64,000 bases of DNA from Chitinophagales bacterium (lineage in GTDB: Bacteria; Bacteroidota; Bacteroidia; Chitinophagales; Saprospiraceae): the NCBI GenBank assembly GCA_013298845.1, contig JAAFJN010000001.1, positions 372,001 through 436,000 of the forward strand, given 5' to 3'. The position numbers and the translations under genes are program-made. Position 1 is the stretch's first letter; the number at the start of each line of letters is the position of its first letter. A model generated the notes under the pieces. That model was not told where the DNA came from. It was given only the letters and a program-made list of their open reading frames with translations, and did no database searches. Positions 16,304 through 25,778 of this stretch are shown piece after piece.

Positions 16304-18628
16304 ATGGCCATCAAGTGTATGGTATCGCTGTGGTTACTGATGACCACGGTGGTATGGGTGCACGCACAGTCCTGCGAAAGTCATTTGCAGGGCCACGTGC
16401 GCAGCGCCAGCCTTGATGCGCCCTTGCCGTTTGCCCAAATTTTTGTCCGTTCCAACAACCTGCGTTTGCAGACGGACGAAAAGGGTTTTTACTCCATCGG
16501 CAATTTATGCCCGGACCAATCTTACGTGTTGGAAATCAATTACCTCAGTCACCGTTTTCAAGTCGAAACCCGCCCGGCCAAGGCCGATTTTGACATTGTT
16601 TTTCCGGCCGATTCGACGGTGTTAAAAGAAGTACTGATTGCCGGGAAACAAGTGGAGCGCCGGGAAATTGAAACCATCTGCTTCGTGGACCGCGCCGATG
16701 TTTCGGCCAAACAGGCCATTAGCCTCACCGAAATGGTGCGCCAACTGCCGGGTGTTAGTGCCCTGCAAACGGGTTCCAACATTGCCAAACCCGTGATTCA
16801 GGGTTTGCACTCCAACCGAATTGCCATTGTCAACAACGGCGTGGTGCTCGAAAGCCAGCAATGGGGCCGCGAACACGCCCCCGAAATTGACGCTTTTTCG
16901 GCGTACCGGGTAGCGGTGATTAAAGGGGCCACCGGCGTAAAATACGGCGTGGGTGCTATGGGCGGCGCCATTGTACTCGAACCCGAACCCCTGCGCCCCG
17001 AAAGCGGCTGGGGTGGCTGGGTTACTGCGGGTGGTTTTTCCAACGGCCGCAGCGGTGTAGCGGCAGGCAGCCTCGATTATCGGTCGGGAAATCGCCAATG
17101 GGCGGCGCGGGTGCAGGCCACCGCCAAACGCGGCGGCAATATGCGCGCACCCAATTATTGGCTCCACAACACGGGACACGCTGAATACAACGTGGCGGGT
17201 ATGGCCGAATGGAAACCCGGCGGACGGTGGCAACACGAACTGACCTTTTCAAGTGTAACGCAACGACTGGCCGTTTTGCGCGCCTCGCATTTGGGGAACG
17301 TTGAACAAATTTTGCAGGCCACCCAATTAGATACACCGATCAACAATATCAACCGCTTTACTTACGCCCTCGACCGTCCGTACCAGGGGATTGAACACTA
17401 TTCCGGTCGCTGGAAAACGGCCTTTCGACCCAACGACGACTGGCGATTGATGGCTGCATTTACCCACCAGTTTAACCACCGCCGCGAGTACGATGTGGTG
17501 CGCAAAACCGGTGCCGCCGCCGACAAACCACAGGTATCGTTTCGGCTTTGGACCAATACCCTCGACGTACAGGCCGAACACCTTGGCGGAGGCGCGTGGC
17601 GGAGTGAGGGCGGTATTCAGTTGTTTCAGGCCACCAATTACGTCAATCGCGGGGCATTTATCCCCGATTACAATGCGTTTGGTGGCTCTTTGTGGGCGGT
17701 GGAGCGTTGGCACGAACACGATATTCCGTGGGAATGGGAATTGGGTGTGCGTTACGATTTTAGGGCCAGCCACGTGGTCACCGAGGGCAACGGCAGCCGC
17801 AATATTGACCGCTGGGTGCAATTTGGCAACGTATCGGGGACCACTGGTGTGCATTATCACCTCAACGAACGCGCCACCGTTACCCTGCACTCGGGGTACG
17901 CCTGGCGGCCGCCTTCGGTGTATGAATTGTTTGCCAAAGGCGTTCACCACGGCGCGGGTACTTACGAAGAAGGCGATAGCAGTATGATTTCCGAAAAAGC
18001 CTGGAATACGAACCTGTCGTTTCAGTACACGGCTCCGGGTGATAACGGTTGGCAAATAGCCGTGTCGGTGTACCGCAACGCCATTCGGGATTTTATTTAT
18101 CTCGACCCTCAGAACACGGTAAAAGTGACCGTTCGGGGGCCTTTTCCCGCTTATTTTTACAAACAGGCAGATGCCGTATTTACCGGGTTGGATGCCCAGG
18201 TTTCGGCCCCTTTGTGGGCAGGACTGGCGTTGGAATCGCGGTTATCGCTGCTGCACGCCGATCGGATCTTCCGTTCGACCGATGGCCGCAGTACCCGTCG
18301 CGATCCCTTACCCCTGATGCCCGCCAATCGGGTTCAATTCGGCGTAAAATGGCAAAAAAAGAATCTTACGGTGCGGGCAATGGCCCAATCGGTGGCCCGG
18401 CAAACGCGTATCCCCGAAGCGGGATTGCTCATGCCAGCCCCGGAGGGCTTCACCACCTTTAGCACCGATGTATTATACAGTTTTCAACGCGGCAAACGCC
18501 AATGGGAGTTGGGGCTTTCGGGCCAAAACCTGACCAATGTCCGTTACCGCGAATACCTGAATTTTTTCCGTTTTTACGCCGATGAGCCGGGTTTTAACCT
18601 GGGAATACGCGCCAAATGCACGTTTTGA
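16304..18628 (+). CDS. TonB-dependent receptor, probable metal or metallophore uptake
   Basis: About 774 residues from the ATG at 16304, which gives a signal peptide MAIKCMVSLWLLMTTVVWVH-AQ; ATGs at 16187 and 16286 are in frame but put non-signal residues first. Next come a short CarboxypepD_reg-like domain (about 25-105), a plug domain with 'EMVRQLPGVSALQTGSNIA' and 'QGLHSNRIAIVNNGVVLE', then a barrel ending 'GIRAKCTF'. The plug sequence 'QQWGREHAPEIDAF' is, as I recall, typical of a Bacteroidota receptor group associated with metal uptake. The flanking His-rich gene and lipoprotein support that role. Not SusC-like. Confidence 0.9.
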   Translation: MAIKCMVSLWLLMTTVVWVHAQSCESHLQGHVRSASLDAPLPFAQIFVRSNNLRLQTDEKGFYSIGNLCPDQSYVLEINYLSHRFQVETRPAKADFDIVFPADSTVLKEVLIAGKQVERREIETICFVDRADVSAKQAISLTEMVRQLPGVSALQTGSNIAKPVIQGLHSNRIAIVNNGVVLESQQWGREHAPEIDAFSAYRVAVIKGATGVKYGVGAMGGAIVLEPEPLRPESGWGGWVTAGGFSNGRSGVAAGSLDYRSGNRQWAARVQATAKRGGNMRAPNYWLHNTGHAEYNVAGMAEWKPGGRWQHELTFSSVTQRLAVLRASHLGNVEQILQATQLDTPINNINRFTYALDRPYQGIEHYSGRWKTAFRPNDDWRLMAAFTHQFNHRREYDVVRKTGAAADKPQVSFRLWTNTLDVQAEHLGGGAWRSEGGIQLFQATNYVNRGAFIPDYNAFGGSLWAVERWHEHDIPWEWELGVRYDFRASHVVTEGNGSRNIDRWVQFGNVSGTTGVHYHLNERATVTLHSGYAWRPPSVYELFAKGVHHGAGTYEEGDSSMISEKAWNTNLSFQYTAPGDNGWQIAVSVYRNAIRDFIYLDPQNTVKVTVRGPFPAYFYKQADAVFTGLDAQVSAPLWAGLALESRLSLLHADRIFRSTDGRSTRRDPLPLMPANRVQFGVKWQKKNLTVRAMAQSVARQTRIPEAGLLMPAPEGFTTFSTDVLYSFQRGKRQWELGLSGQNLTNVRYREYLNFFRFYADEPGFNLGIRAKCTF

Positions 18629-18679
18629 TACATTTTTTCAAATTTTTTCACCACAACAACTTTTTAGTTTTTTCAAAAA

Positions 18680-19213
18680 ATGAACAACACACAAAAATTA
18701 TCCGCATTGGCAGCCTTGTTGCTCGCCCTCACTACTTTTTCGGCTTGCGACAAAGGCGAAGACACCGCCGAAGAAAACATCACCACGATTGAAGTGCATT
18801 TGACCGGTACCAATTTTGACAAAAAATTCTATTGGGATGATACCGACGGCGACGGCGTGGCCAATACCATTGACGAAATTCAAATTCCCGCCAATACCGG
18901 CAATATCCAGGCGCACCTGCACGTGTACGACCGCAGCGTTACGCCGGAAATTGACATCACGGAGGAAATTGAAGAGGAAAGCGTGGATCACCTGTTCACT
19001 TATGCCGTTACCGGTGCCAACCTCACAATTGGCAGCCTCAATACCGATAGTGCCAACAACCCCTTTGGTATCACCTCGGTGTGGACAACGGCGGCCGCCG
19101 GATCGGGTTCGGTGAACATCAAACTGTACCACGAACCGACCAACAAAACCAACGCCACCAACCCCGGCGGCGAAGTGGATTTTGACGTAGTATTCCCGGT
19201 TAAAATTCAATAA
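18680..19213 (+). CDS. Small acidic lipoprotein paired with the TonB receptor
   Basis: 177 residues with a lipoprotein signal (lipobox F-S-A-C, lipidated C23). The mature part is acidic and beta-rich, with 'YWDDTDGDGVANTIDEIQ' (a calcium-binding-like Asp-rich loop), 'DITEEIEEESVDHLF' and 'GITSVWTTAAAGSGSVNIKL'. In other Bacteroidota similar lipoproteins are found beside TonB receptors of the preceding type, some annotated loosely as type 1 periplasmic-binding-fold proteins. It starts 51 nt after the receptor, so an operon is likely, and a strong terminator follows at once. It may act as a surface ligand-capture partner; this is inference. Confidence 0.75.
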   Translation: MNNTQKLSALAALLLALTTFSACDKGEDTAEENITTIEVHLTGTNFDKKFYWDDTDGDGVANTIDEIQIPANTGNIQAHLHVYDRSVTPEIDITEEIEEESVDHLFTYAVTGANLTIGSLNTDSANNPFGITSVWTTAAAGSGSVNIKLYHEPTNKTNATNPGGEVDFDVVFPVKIQ

Positions 19214-19220
19214 AAGGACT

Positions 19221-19272
19221 CCAATTTCCCGCCCGGAGTAACTATTTCGGGCGGGAATTGGCTATTTTTTGG
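19221..19272 (+). terminator. Rho-independent terminator of the His-rich/receptor/lipoprotein unit
   Basis: Arms 19221-19234 and 19249-19261 pair through a GC-rich stem (CCCGCCC/GGGCGGG) with one bulge, followed by CTATTTTTT. It closes the three-gene unit. Confidence 0.85.
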
Positions 19273-19312
19273 CAAATAGGCATTTGGCAAAATGCAGCGC
19301 ACGCTATTGGTG

Positions 19313-19320
19313 TAAATTTG
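19313..19320 (+). promoter_or_regulatory. -7 element (TAAATTTG) for the T9SS cargo gene at 19355
   Basis: TAnnTTTG match 34 nt before the ATG. A TTTG at 19283-19286 is 26 nt upstream, slightly long for a -33 element. Confidence 0.4.
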
Positions 19321-19354
19321 TAATATCATTTAAAAGATCAAAACAATTACATCT

Positions 19355-20260
19355 ATGGCCAATCGCTACTTAACCTTCATTTTTGCTTGTTTTTTGTGGA
19401 TTCCTACGCTCACTGCCCAGTACGAATTTGCGCCCATCGGGGCCACGTGGGTATACAATGTTCCCGTCAATTTCATTGGGGGTACTCCGCATCCGCTCAA
19501 GGATTATTTTATCCACGAATCCGCGGGTGACACGTTGGTGGACAGTCTGAACTATCGGAAGGTAGGCCCAAATTTATTACATCAAACGGGGCAAAAAGTG
19601 TTTTTCCGGCACAACGATTCTCTTCGTTTGGTGTATGATTTTGGGCTAAACGAAGGAGACACCGCGGTATTTAATTTGTTGGGTTTTAACGCGCAGATAA
19701 TTGACGTCGAATTAGTGGTAATGAACATTGATACCATTTTAGTGGATAATCAGCCCTTAAAATCTTTTTATTTAGAGTCGGTAGACTATTGGATCGACCC
19801 CTCGGCTGAATTTTACGCTTACGAATACATTGAAAAAATAGGCAGTTCTAGAACCCACGGGAAGGGCCTAATGTACGGGGCCGTCGTCCCGGAATTTATC
19901 CCCGAATGGTTGCGTTGTTACCATGACTCCAAAACCAATTACCAATCACCCAAGTATTTGTTTTACAATAAACCCGATTGTTATTACCGGACTTCCAGTG
20001 CGGCAGGGGAGGTTTCTCTTTTGGAAATATCGGTTAGTCCTAACCCGTTTGTGGACCATTTTACCGTTTTATCTCCCGAATACCCCGTCGAATCGGTGGC
20101 GTTATACAATACCCTTGGGCAGCGGGTATGGCACTTGAATATGCCGAAAAACCCGCAACAAGACATAACAATAACGGCCAGCCACCTCGCGCCCGGTTTG
20201 TACTATTGTTGGCTTCAAAGTGGCCCGCAAACGCGGGTGGTCAAGTTGGTGAAAGAATAA
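19355..20260 (+). CDS. Secreted protein with type IX sorting domain
   Basis: 301 residues. A signal peptide ends at about LTAQ (residue 22). The middle is a beta-rich region of unknown function (YEFAPIGATWVYNVP and onward). Residues about 222-301 are a T9SS type A sorting domain: 'ISVSPNPFVDHFTV', 'VALYNTLGQRVW', 'HLAPGLYYCWLQSG' and a basic ending. It should cross the outer membrane through the T9SS and be cut by a PorU-type sortase such as the one encoded about 1 kb downstream. Its stop codon is one base from the end of the convergent SDR gene. Confidence 0.85.
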   Translation: MANRYLTFIFACFLWIPTLTAQYEFAPIGATWVYNVPVNFIGGTPHPLKDYFIHESAGDTLVDSLNYRKVGPNLLHQTGQKVFFRHNDSLRLVYDFGLNEGDTAVFNLLGFNAQIIDVELVVMNIDTILVDNQPLKSFYLESVDYWIDPSAEFYAYEYIEKIGSSRTHGKGLMYGAVVPEFIPEWLRCYHDSKTNYQSPKYLFYNKPDCYYRTSSAAGEVSLLEISVSPNPFVDHFTVLSPEYPVESVALYNTLGQRVWHLNMPKNPQQDITITASHLAPGLYYCWLQSGPQTRVVKLVKE

Positions 20261-20261
20261 A

Positions 20262-21047
20262 CTACAAACTTTTAGTTCGCCCCCCATCCACGGGTAAATT
20301 AACCCCGTTGATGTACGCGGCGGCGGGCGTGGTCAAAAACGCCACCGCAGCCGCCACTTCCGAAGGGTGGGCAAAACGCCGCAGTGGTACGTGCGCTTTA
20401 AATTGTTGTTCAATGGCCGCTGCTTCGGCATTTTGGGCGGTAGCGCGTTTTTGAACAATTTCATCCAAACGGCCCGTGCTGGTGTAGCCCGGCAACACAT
20501 TGTTTACCGTTACACCAAACTGCCCTACTTCGTTGGCCCAGGTTTTGGCCCAACCTGCCACCGCCCAGCGGGTGGTATTGGATACGCCCAGGTTATCCAG
20601 CGGCTCTTTCACCGATGTGCTGATGATGTTCACAATACGGCCATAACCGGCATCTTTCATGCCAGCCAGCACCGTTTGGGCCAATAAATGGTTACAAATC
20701 AGGTGGTTGTAATATGCCTCCAAAAGCGCCGATTCTTTGGCATCGGTGAGGGGACCGCCCGGAGGGCCACCGGTATTGTTCACCAAAATATGAACGGGCC
20801 GCTGAACCACCAGGGCCGTTACCTGTTCTATCAAATCGGTGCGGTTGCTGTAATCGGCCACGAGGTAGCCGTGTTGTTGCCCTTGCGTGGTGTCTAATTC
20901 CGACAAAGCCGTTTGTAATGCCGATTCAGTACGCGCAATAAGGGTTACATTTGCGCCCAGCAGCGCCAATTCTATGGCCGTTGCCTTACCAATGCCCGCG
21001 CTGGCCCCGCCAACGAGCGCATGTTTGTTGTGTAATGAAAGATTCAT
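20262..21047 (-). CDS. SDR-family oxidoreductase lacking the catalytic tyrosine
   Basis: 261 residues with a Rossmann fold: cofactor loop 'GGASAGIGKA', 'LVNNTGGPPGG' (usual NNAG) and a C-terminal 'INGVNLPVDGG'. The catalytic region reads 'IISTSVKEPLDNLGVSNTTR', then 'WAVAGWAKTWANEV'. The serine and lysine are present, but the position of the YxxxK tyrosine is not Tyr. This pattern is known in an atypical 3-oxoacyl-ACP-reductase-like SDR subgroup, so it is probably natural and not an error. The reaction is unknown. The -7-like CACCTTTG ends four or five bases before the ATG, implying a leaderless mRNA. Confidence 0.88.
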   Translation of the reverse strand: MNLSLHNKHALVGGASAGIGKATAIELALLGANVTLIARTESALQTALSELDTTQGQQHGYLVADYSNRTDLIEQVTALVVQRPVHILVNNTGGPPGGPLTDAKESALLEAYYNHLICNHLLAQTVLAGMKDAGYGRIVNIISTSVKEPLDNLGVSNTTRWAVAGWAKTWANEVGQFGVTVNNVLPGYTSTGRLDEIVQKRATAQNAEAAAIEQQFKAHVPLRRFAHPSEVAAAVAFLTTPAAAYINGVNLPVDGGRTKSL

Positions 21048-21200
21048 GCAGCAAAGGTGCTAAAATACCCGCGCTCATGTCAGGTAAACGACAAAAAAAT
21101 CCCGCGAGGCAACCGAAATTTGCTCCCTTATGTCAAAGGAAGCAAAATAACACCCCAAGTCTCCGTTGCTCACAAGTTTAATCAGTAACAATCACACAAG

Positions 21201-24200
21201 ATGAAAAAATTCCTTGTACTCATTTTTTCGGCCCTGGCTTTCGGTTTGCACGCCCAGCAAAACGTCATTCAGATGACCCGCACCCTTCAATGGAGTGAAA
21301 AAATGGAGTCCCTCATCGCCCCCGGCGGCGAACAGTTCGATGTATTGGCTTTTGCCAATGCCAGCCGTTCGGATTTGGCACCTACGCTACCTTTATTCAA
21401 CGAACGTTTTGCCCTCGATGGCGCGACGGAACTCAGTGCCGTTTTTACCGCTACCGAATGGGAGCCGGTGACGCTGCCTCCGCACCGCGATAACGAAAAA
21501 ATCACCACTGAACTGTTGCCCGAAGTAACGGTGGAACAGGAGCGTTTGCGTTTTTTTGGCCGTGTGACCATGTTCCCGCTGCGCAAAACCGCCGGTGGTT
21601 ACGAGCGGCTCCGGTCATTTACCCTCGAAGTGCGCAGCAGTCCCCTCGCCCAGCCCGCTCCGCTGATGGTGAGTGACCGCAATGCTTTTGATTCCAAACT
21701 CAGCAACGGCGATATTTACAAATTTGGCGTGCAGCAGACTTCGGTGTATAAACTCACGTACGAGTTTTTGAAAAATAAACTGGGCATCAGTAATTTGGAC
21801 AATATTGACCCGCGTAACATTCAAATTTTGGGCAATGGCGGTTATATGTTGTCCGAAAAAAACAACGATCCCCGACCCGAAGATCTGCTCGAAAACGCCG
21901 TTTTTGTCAGTGGTGAAGCCGACGGAAAGTTTAACCCCGGCGATTATATCCTGTTTTACGCCATTGGGCCGGTTTATCCGGTGATGTCCACCGGAAGCAA
22001 TCCTCAATTGTCGGTGCGCACCCATTTGTACGACCGTAACGCGTGGTATTTTGTCAAAATTGGCAGTGAAAAAGGCCAACGCGTGAATAATTACGCCACC
22101 CTCGAAGATGTTCCGGTTTCCGACCCGGCGGCACTCATGACCGAATTTGACGATGCTGCCCGTGTGGAGGAAGAATTGTTCAACCTGTTGGCGTGGTCAC
22201 CCGTGCACCAGGGATCGGGTAAGTTGTGGTACGGCGATATTTTTGACCAAACCCGCTCGCGCGAGTACAAATTGAATTTCCCCAATATCGTAGCGCAACC
22301 CACTCCGGTGCGGATGGAATTTGCGGGCCGTTGCGATGACCAGTCCACTACGGTCCGACTCATTGCCGATGGCAGCACGTTTTCCGGTACCATGCAAGGC
22401 ACTCAAAATGAAGATAACAACGCCTCCATTGCGTCACACATTCCCGTTACAGGCAATTTTACCCCCGATGGCGACGAGATTAACCTAAAAGTGGAGTACC
22501 CCAACGTGGGCAAAGCGAGTGTGGGTTGGTTGCAGTACATTGAGGTAGATGCCCGCCGCCGCTTGGTCATGACCGATAAAATGATGACCTTTCGCAATTT
22601 GGGCACGCGTTTGTTCCCGGCGGTCAAATACCGTTTGACGGGCGTTAATAACAGCAATTTTAACCTTTGGGATATTACGACCTATAACCAACCGCGCAAC
22701 CAGGCGTATGCCATTTCGGGCAGTGAACTCACGTTTGGCGTGGCCAACGACAGCCTCATTCGCACGTATTTGGCCTTTAACAGCGACGGAAATTTCCCCG
22801 AACCCGAAACAACAACGGGCAAAATCCCCAACCAAAACCTCCACGCATTGGGTACCGAAGATATGATTATCCTGTATCCGGTGGAATTTGAGGCGCAGGC
22901 GCAGCAATTGGCCGATCACCGCCGCACGTACAGCAAACTCAAAGTGGAAACGGTAAAAATTACCGATGTTTTTAACGAGTTTAGTTCCGGGGCTAAAGAT
23001 CCGGTGGCCGTTCGCGATTTTGCGCGGTACATGTTTGAACAAAATCCGCAGGGATTCCGGTATTTATTGTTTTTCGGGGATGGTTCTTTTGACCCCAAAA
23101 ACAACCTCAAAGCCGAGGTAAACAACGATTTTATCCCGGTTTGGGAAACGCCCGGTTCTTTGGATCCCATTTCATCGGCTCCCTCCGACGACTTTTTTGC
23201 GTTGCTGTCGCCGGGCGAAGGCCCCGACGATAATTCCGGCCTGATTCGTGGTGCCATGGAAATTGCCATTGGGCGGATTCCGGCCGGCAGCGTCGCCGAT
23301 GCGCAAGCCGTTGTGGATAAAATCATTCGTTACGACATTGATCCGGTTTCGTTGGGTGATTGGCATAACCGTCAAATTTACGTGGCCGATGATCAGGAAT
23401 ATTACCACATTGACCAAGCCGAAGTCTTGTCCGCCCGTTCGGAAGAAATTTTGAATTTCCTCAATTCCGACAAAGTGTATTTTGACGCTTACCAACGCGT
23501 GGCCTCTTCGAGCGAAAAACGCATTCCCGATGCCAAAGCCGCTATCAATGCGAATATGTTTAAAGGTGCTTTGACCATGAACTATATCGGTCACGGTGGG
23601 CCAAAAGGTTGGGGTCAGGAGCGCGTGGTGGACATTGCCGATATTTTGGGTTGGGAAAACAAAAACAAACTCCCGCTTTTTATAACGGCGACCTGCTCTT
23701 TCGGTGGTTTTGACAATTATTCGTTTGTAACTGGTGGTGAACAGGTATTGCTCAAACCCGACGGCGGTGGTATTGGCCTGTTTACGACGGTACGCCCCGT
23801 GTTTATTGGTGCCAATGATATTTTGACCAATAGCGTGATGCAGTATATTTTCCAAAAAGACAACAACGGCCAACACCTCACGATTGGAGATATTTTGTTA
23901 AAAGCCAAAAACCAATTAACCAACTCGGTGCAGGATAATGGCCGCCGCTTCCTGTTGTTAGGTGATCCGGCGCAACGGTTGTGTATGCCCGAATACCGGG
24001 TGCGCACGGATTCTATTAATGGTTTGGCCATCACGGGCACTCCCGATACCCTAAGTGCGTTGCAACGCGGCTCCATCAGTGGTTCGGTGACGGATACGCT
24101 TGGTAATTTGTTGCCATCGTTTAATGGCCGGGTATTTGTCACTATTTTTGACAAACCACAAAAACTGCGCACATTGGCCGAAAACGGCAGTCCCTTGCGC

Positions 24201-25088
24201 ACTTATGAACTGCAACGCAATGTATTGTTTCGCGGTAGCGCCACGGTGAAAAACGGTAAATTCCGCGTCAGTTTTGTATTGCCCAAAGACATTAACTACG
24301 CCTTTGGTTTTGGCAAAATCAGTTATTACGCCGAAAATGGCACACCCTTGGACGCCGCTGGTGCTGATAATAGCAATCTGGTCATTGGTGGTACTTCGCA
24401 GGATGTACAGGATAATACGCCGCCGTTGGTGCAAGTGTTCCTCAATACGGATGCCTTTGTTTCGGGTGGAATCACGGACGATGACCCCAAAATTTTGGTC
24501 AAATGCAGCGACGATAACGGTATGAACGTGAGTGGTACCAGTCTCGGCCACGATTTGGCGGCGGTGCTGGACGACAACGTAAGTGCATCGTTGATTTTGA
24601 ACGAATTCTACGAAAGTGAATTGGATAATCCGCTGCGGGGCCGGGCGTTGTATCCTTTGCGCAATTTAGCCCCCGGTCGCCACACGCTGCGCGTAAAAGG
24701 GTGGGATATTGCCAACAATTCCGGCGAAGGTTACACCGAATTTGTGGTGGCCGAGGATGGTAAAGCGGCGCTTGATCATGTATTGAATTACCCCAATCCG
24801 TTTACCACGAATACTTCATTTCAGTTTGAGCATAATTTGGCAGGGCAATTAATGGACGTGCAAATTTCCATTTTTAGTGTTTCGGGCAAATTGGTAAAAA
24901 CCATTCAGCACAACGCAGCCCCCGAATCATACCGCGTGACGGACATTACCTGGGATGGCCGCGACGAATACGGCGACCAATTGGCCAAAGGTGTGTACGT
25001 GTATCGCGTTAAAGTACGTGGCACCGATATTTCGGGCCAGCAGGTATTGGCCGAAAGCGATTACGAAAAATTGGTAATTTTAAAATAA
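21201..25088 (+). CDS. porU: Type IX secretion system sortase PorU
   Basis: 1295-residue outer-surface C25-family cysteine peptidase that removes sorting domains from T9SS cargo. A signal peptide ends about LHAQ. The C25 catalytic pair is H798 in 'MNYIGHGGPKGW' and C832 in 'ITATCSFGGFDNY', within the usual context (GGGIGLFTTVRPVFIGAN). The C-terminal about 100 residues (LNYPNPFTTNTSFQF, ITWDGRDEYGDQLAKGVYVY) form the FlgD-like domain typical of PorU. In many Bacteroidota porV follows directly; here a repeat region and a YCII gene follow instead. Confidence 0.95.
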   Translation: MKKFLVLIFSALAFGLHAQQNVIQMTRTLQWSEKMESLIAPGGEQFDVLAFANASRSDLAPTLPLFNERFALDGATELSAVFTATEWEPVTLPPHRDNEKITTELLPEVTVEQERLRFFGRVTMFPLRKTAGGYERLRSFTLEVRSSPLAQPAPLMVSDRNAFDSKLSNGDIYKFGVQQTSVYKLTYEFLKNKLGISNLDNIDPRNIQILGNGGYMLSEKNNDPRPEDLLENAVFVSGEADGKFNPGDYILFYAIGPVYPVMSTGSNPQLSVRTHLYDRNAWYFVKIGSEKGQRVNNYATLEDVPVSDPAALMTEFDDAARVEEELFNLLAWSPVHQGSGKLWYGDIFDQTRSREYKLNFPNIVAQPTPVRMEFAGRCDDQSTTVRLIADGSTFSGTMQGTQNEDNNASIASHIPVTGNFTPDGDEINLKVEYPNVGKASVGWLQYIEVDARRRLVMTDKMMTFRNLGTRLFPAVKYRLTGVNNSNFNLWDITTYNQPRNQAYAISGSELTFGVANDSLIRTYLAFNSDGNFPEPETTTGKIPNQNLHALGTEDMIILYPVEFEAQAQQLADHRRTYSKLKVETVKITDVFNEFSSGAKDPVAVRDFARYMFEQNPQGFRYLLFFGDGSFDPKNNLKAEVNNDFIPVWETPGSLDPISSAPSDDFFALLSPGEGPDDNSGLIRGAMEIAIGRIPAGSVADAQAVVDKIIRYDIDPVSLGDWHNRQIYVADDQEYYHIDQAEVLSARSEEILNFLNSDKVYFDAYQRVASSSEKRIPDAKAAINANMFKGALTMNYIGHGGPKGWGQERVVDIADILGWENKNKLPLFITATCSFGGFDNYSFVTGGEQVLLKPDGGGIGLFTTVRPVFIGANDILTNSVMQYIFQKDNNGQHLTIGDILLKAKNQLTNSVQDNGRRFLLLGDPAQRLCMPEYRVRTDSINGLAITGTPDTLSALQRGSISGSVTDTLGNLLPSFNGRVFVTIFDKPQKLRTLAENGSPLRTYELQRNVLFRGSATVKNGKFRVSFVLPKDINYAFGFGKISYYAENGTPLDAAGADNSNLVIGGTSQDVQDNTPPLVQVFLNTDAFVSGGITDDDPKILVKCSDDNGMNVSGTSLGHDLAAVLDDNVSASLILNEFYESELDNPLRGRALYPLRNLAPGRHTLRVKGWDIANNSGEGYTEFVVAEDGKAALDHVLNYPNPFTTNTSFQFEHNLAGQLMDVQISIFSVSGKLVKTIQHNAAPESYRVTDITWDGRDEYGDQLAKGVYVYRVKVRGTDISGQQVLAESDYEKLVILK

Positions 25089-25093
25089 CCGTA

Positions 25094-25283
25094 GTAGGGG
25101 CGACCCTCGTGGTCGCCCCATTTCCCCCAAAAACGCGGTCGTCCCAATCCAGTAAATCGTATTTGCCCAAAAAAACGTGGTTACCAATCCCGTAAAAAAA
25201 CGCGGCGTCCCCAAAAAACGTGGTCGTCCCCAACCCCGTAAAAAAACGGCACGGTCGCCCCAATTCCCCCCAAAACAGGCGCG
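25094..25283. repeat. Degenerate GC-rich palindromic/tandem repeats downstream of porU
   Basis: The 323-bp gap between porU and the YCII gene starts with a palindrome (GTAGGGGCGACC-CTCGT-GGTCGCCCC) and continues with degenerate copies of 'ACGTGGTCGTCCCC' and 'CCCGTAAAAAAACG' to about 25283. The rest (25284-25411) shows no gene. Related hairpin sequence lies on the other side of the YCII gene. Confidence 0.7.
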
Positions 25284-25411
25284 GCACATCCCTTAATTAT
25301 TGATGGTGAAATAATTTTGGACAAATTTTTTATCGTGTTGTCCGAAAAGTTCCGGCCCATTTGTCATAAGGCTGAATCAACATTATTTCACAACACTAAA
25401 AATTTTACGCA

Positions 25412-25771
25412 ATGAGTAAGTACATGTTATTATTTCGCAACTCTGTGCCATCGGAAGAAACATTTCAGAACCTTTCCCCCGAAGAAATGCAGGCCGAACT
25501 CGATAAGTGGGGCGCGTGGATTGGTGGTATTGCCGCCCAAGGCAAAATGATCGCCACCGATGCCCTCGATCACCAGGGGAAGGTCGTTTCGGGTTCTGCG
25601 CACGTAGTGACCGACGGGCCGTTTGTGGAAAGTAAAGAATTGGTGAGCGGTTACATGATTCTTACTGCCGATTCTGCGGAAGAAGCCATTGAGTTATCGA
25701 AAGGTTGCCCCATTTACGACATTGAAGGACGCGTAGAAGTCCGCCCGTTGATGATGTTTGGTGACGAATAA
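25412..25771 (+). CDS. YCII-related domain protein
   Basis: 119 residues matching the YCII/DGPF family: 'YMLLFRNSVP' start, 'HVVTDGPFVESKELVSGYMI' and 'AIELSKGCPIYDIEGRVEVRP'. The ferredoxin-like dimeric fold is shared with YciI. Members are often linked to ECF sigma factors or redox enzymes, but no such neighbour is present and the function is unknown. The gene stands alone, bracketed by related GC-rich palindromic repeats. Confidence 0.9.
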   Translation: MSKYMLLFRNSVPSEETFQNLSPEEMQAELDKWGAWIGGIAAQGKMIATDALDHQGKVVSGSAHVVTDGPFVESKELVSGYMILTADSAEEAIELSKGCPIYDIEGRVEVRPLMMFGDE

Positions 25772-25778
25772 ATCGTCG

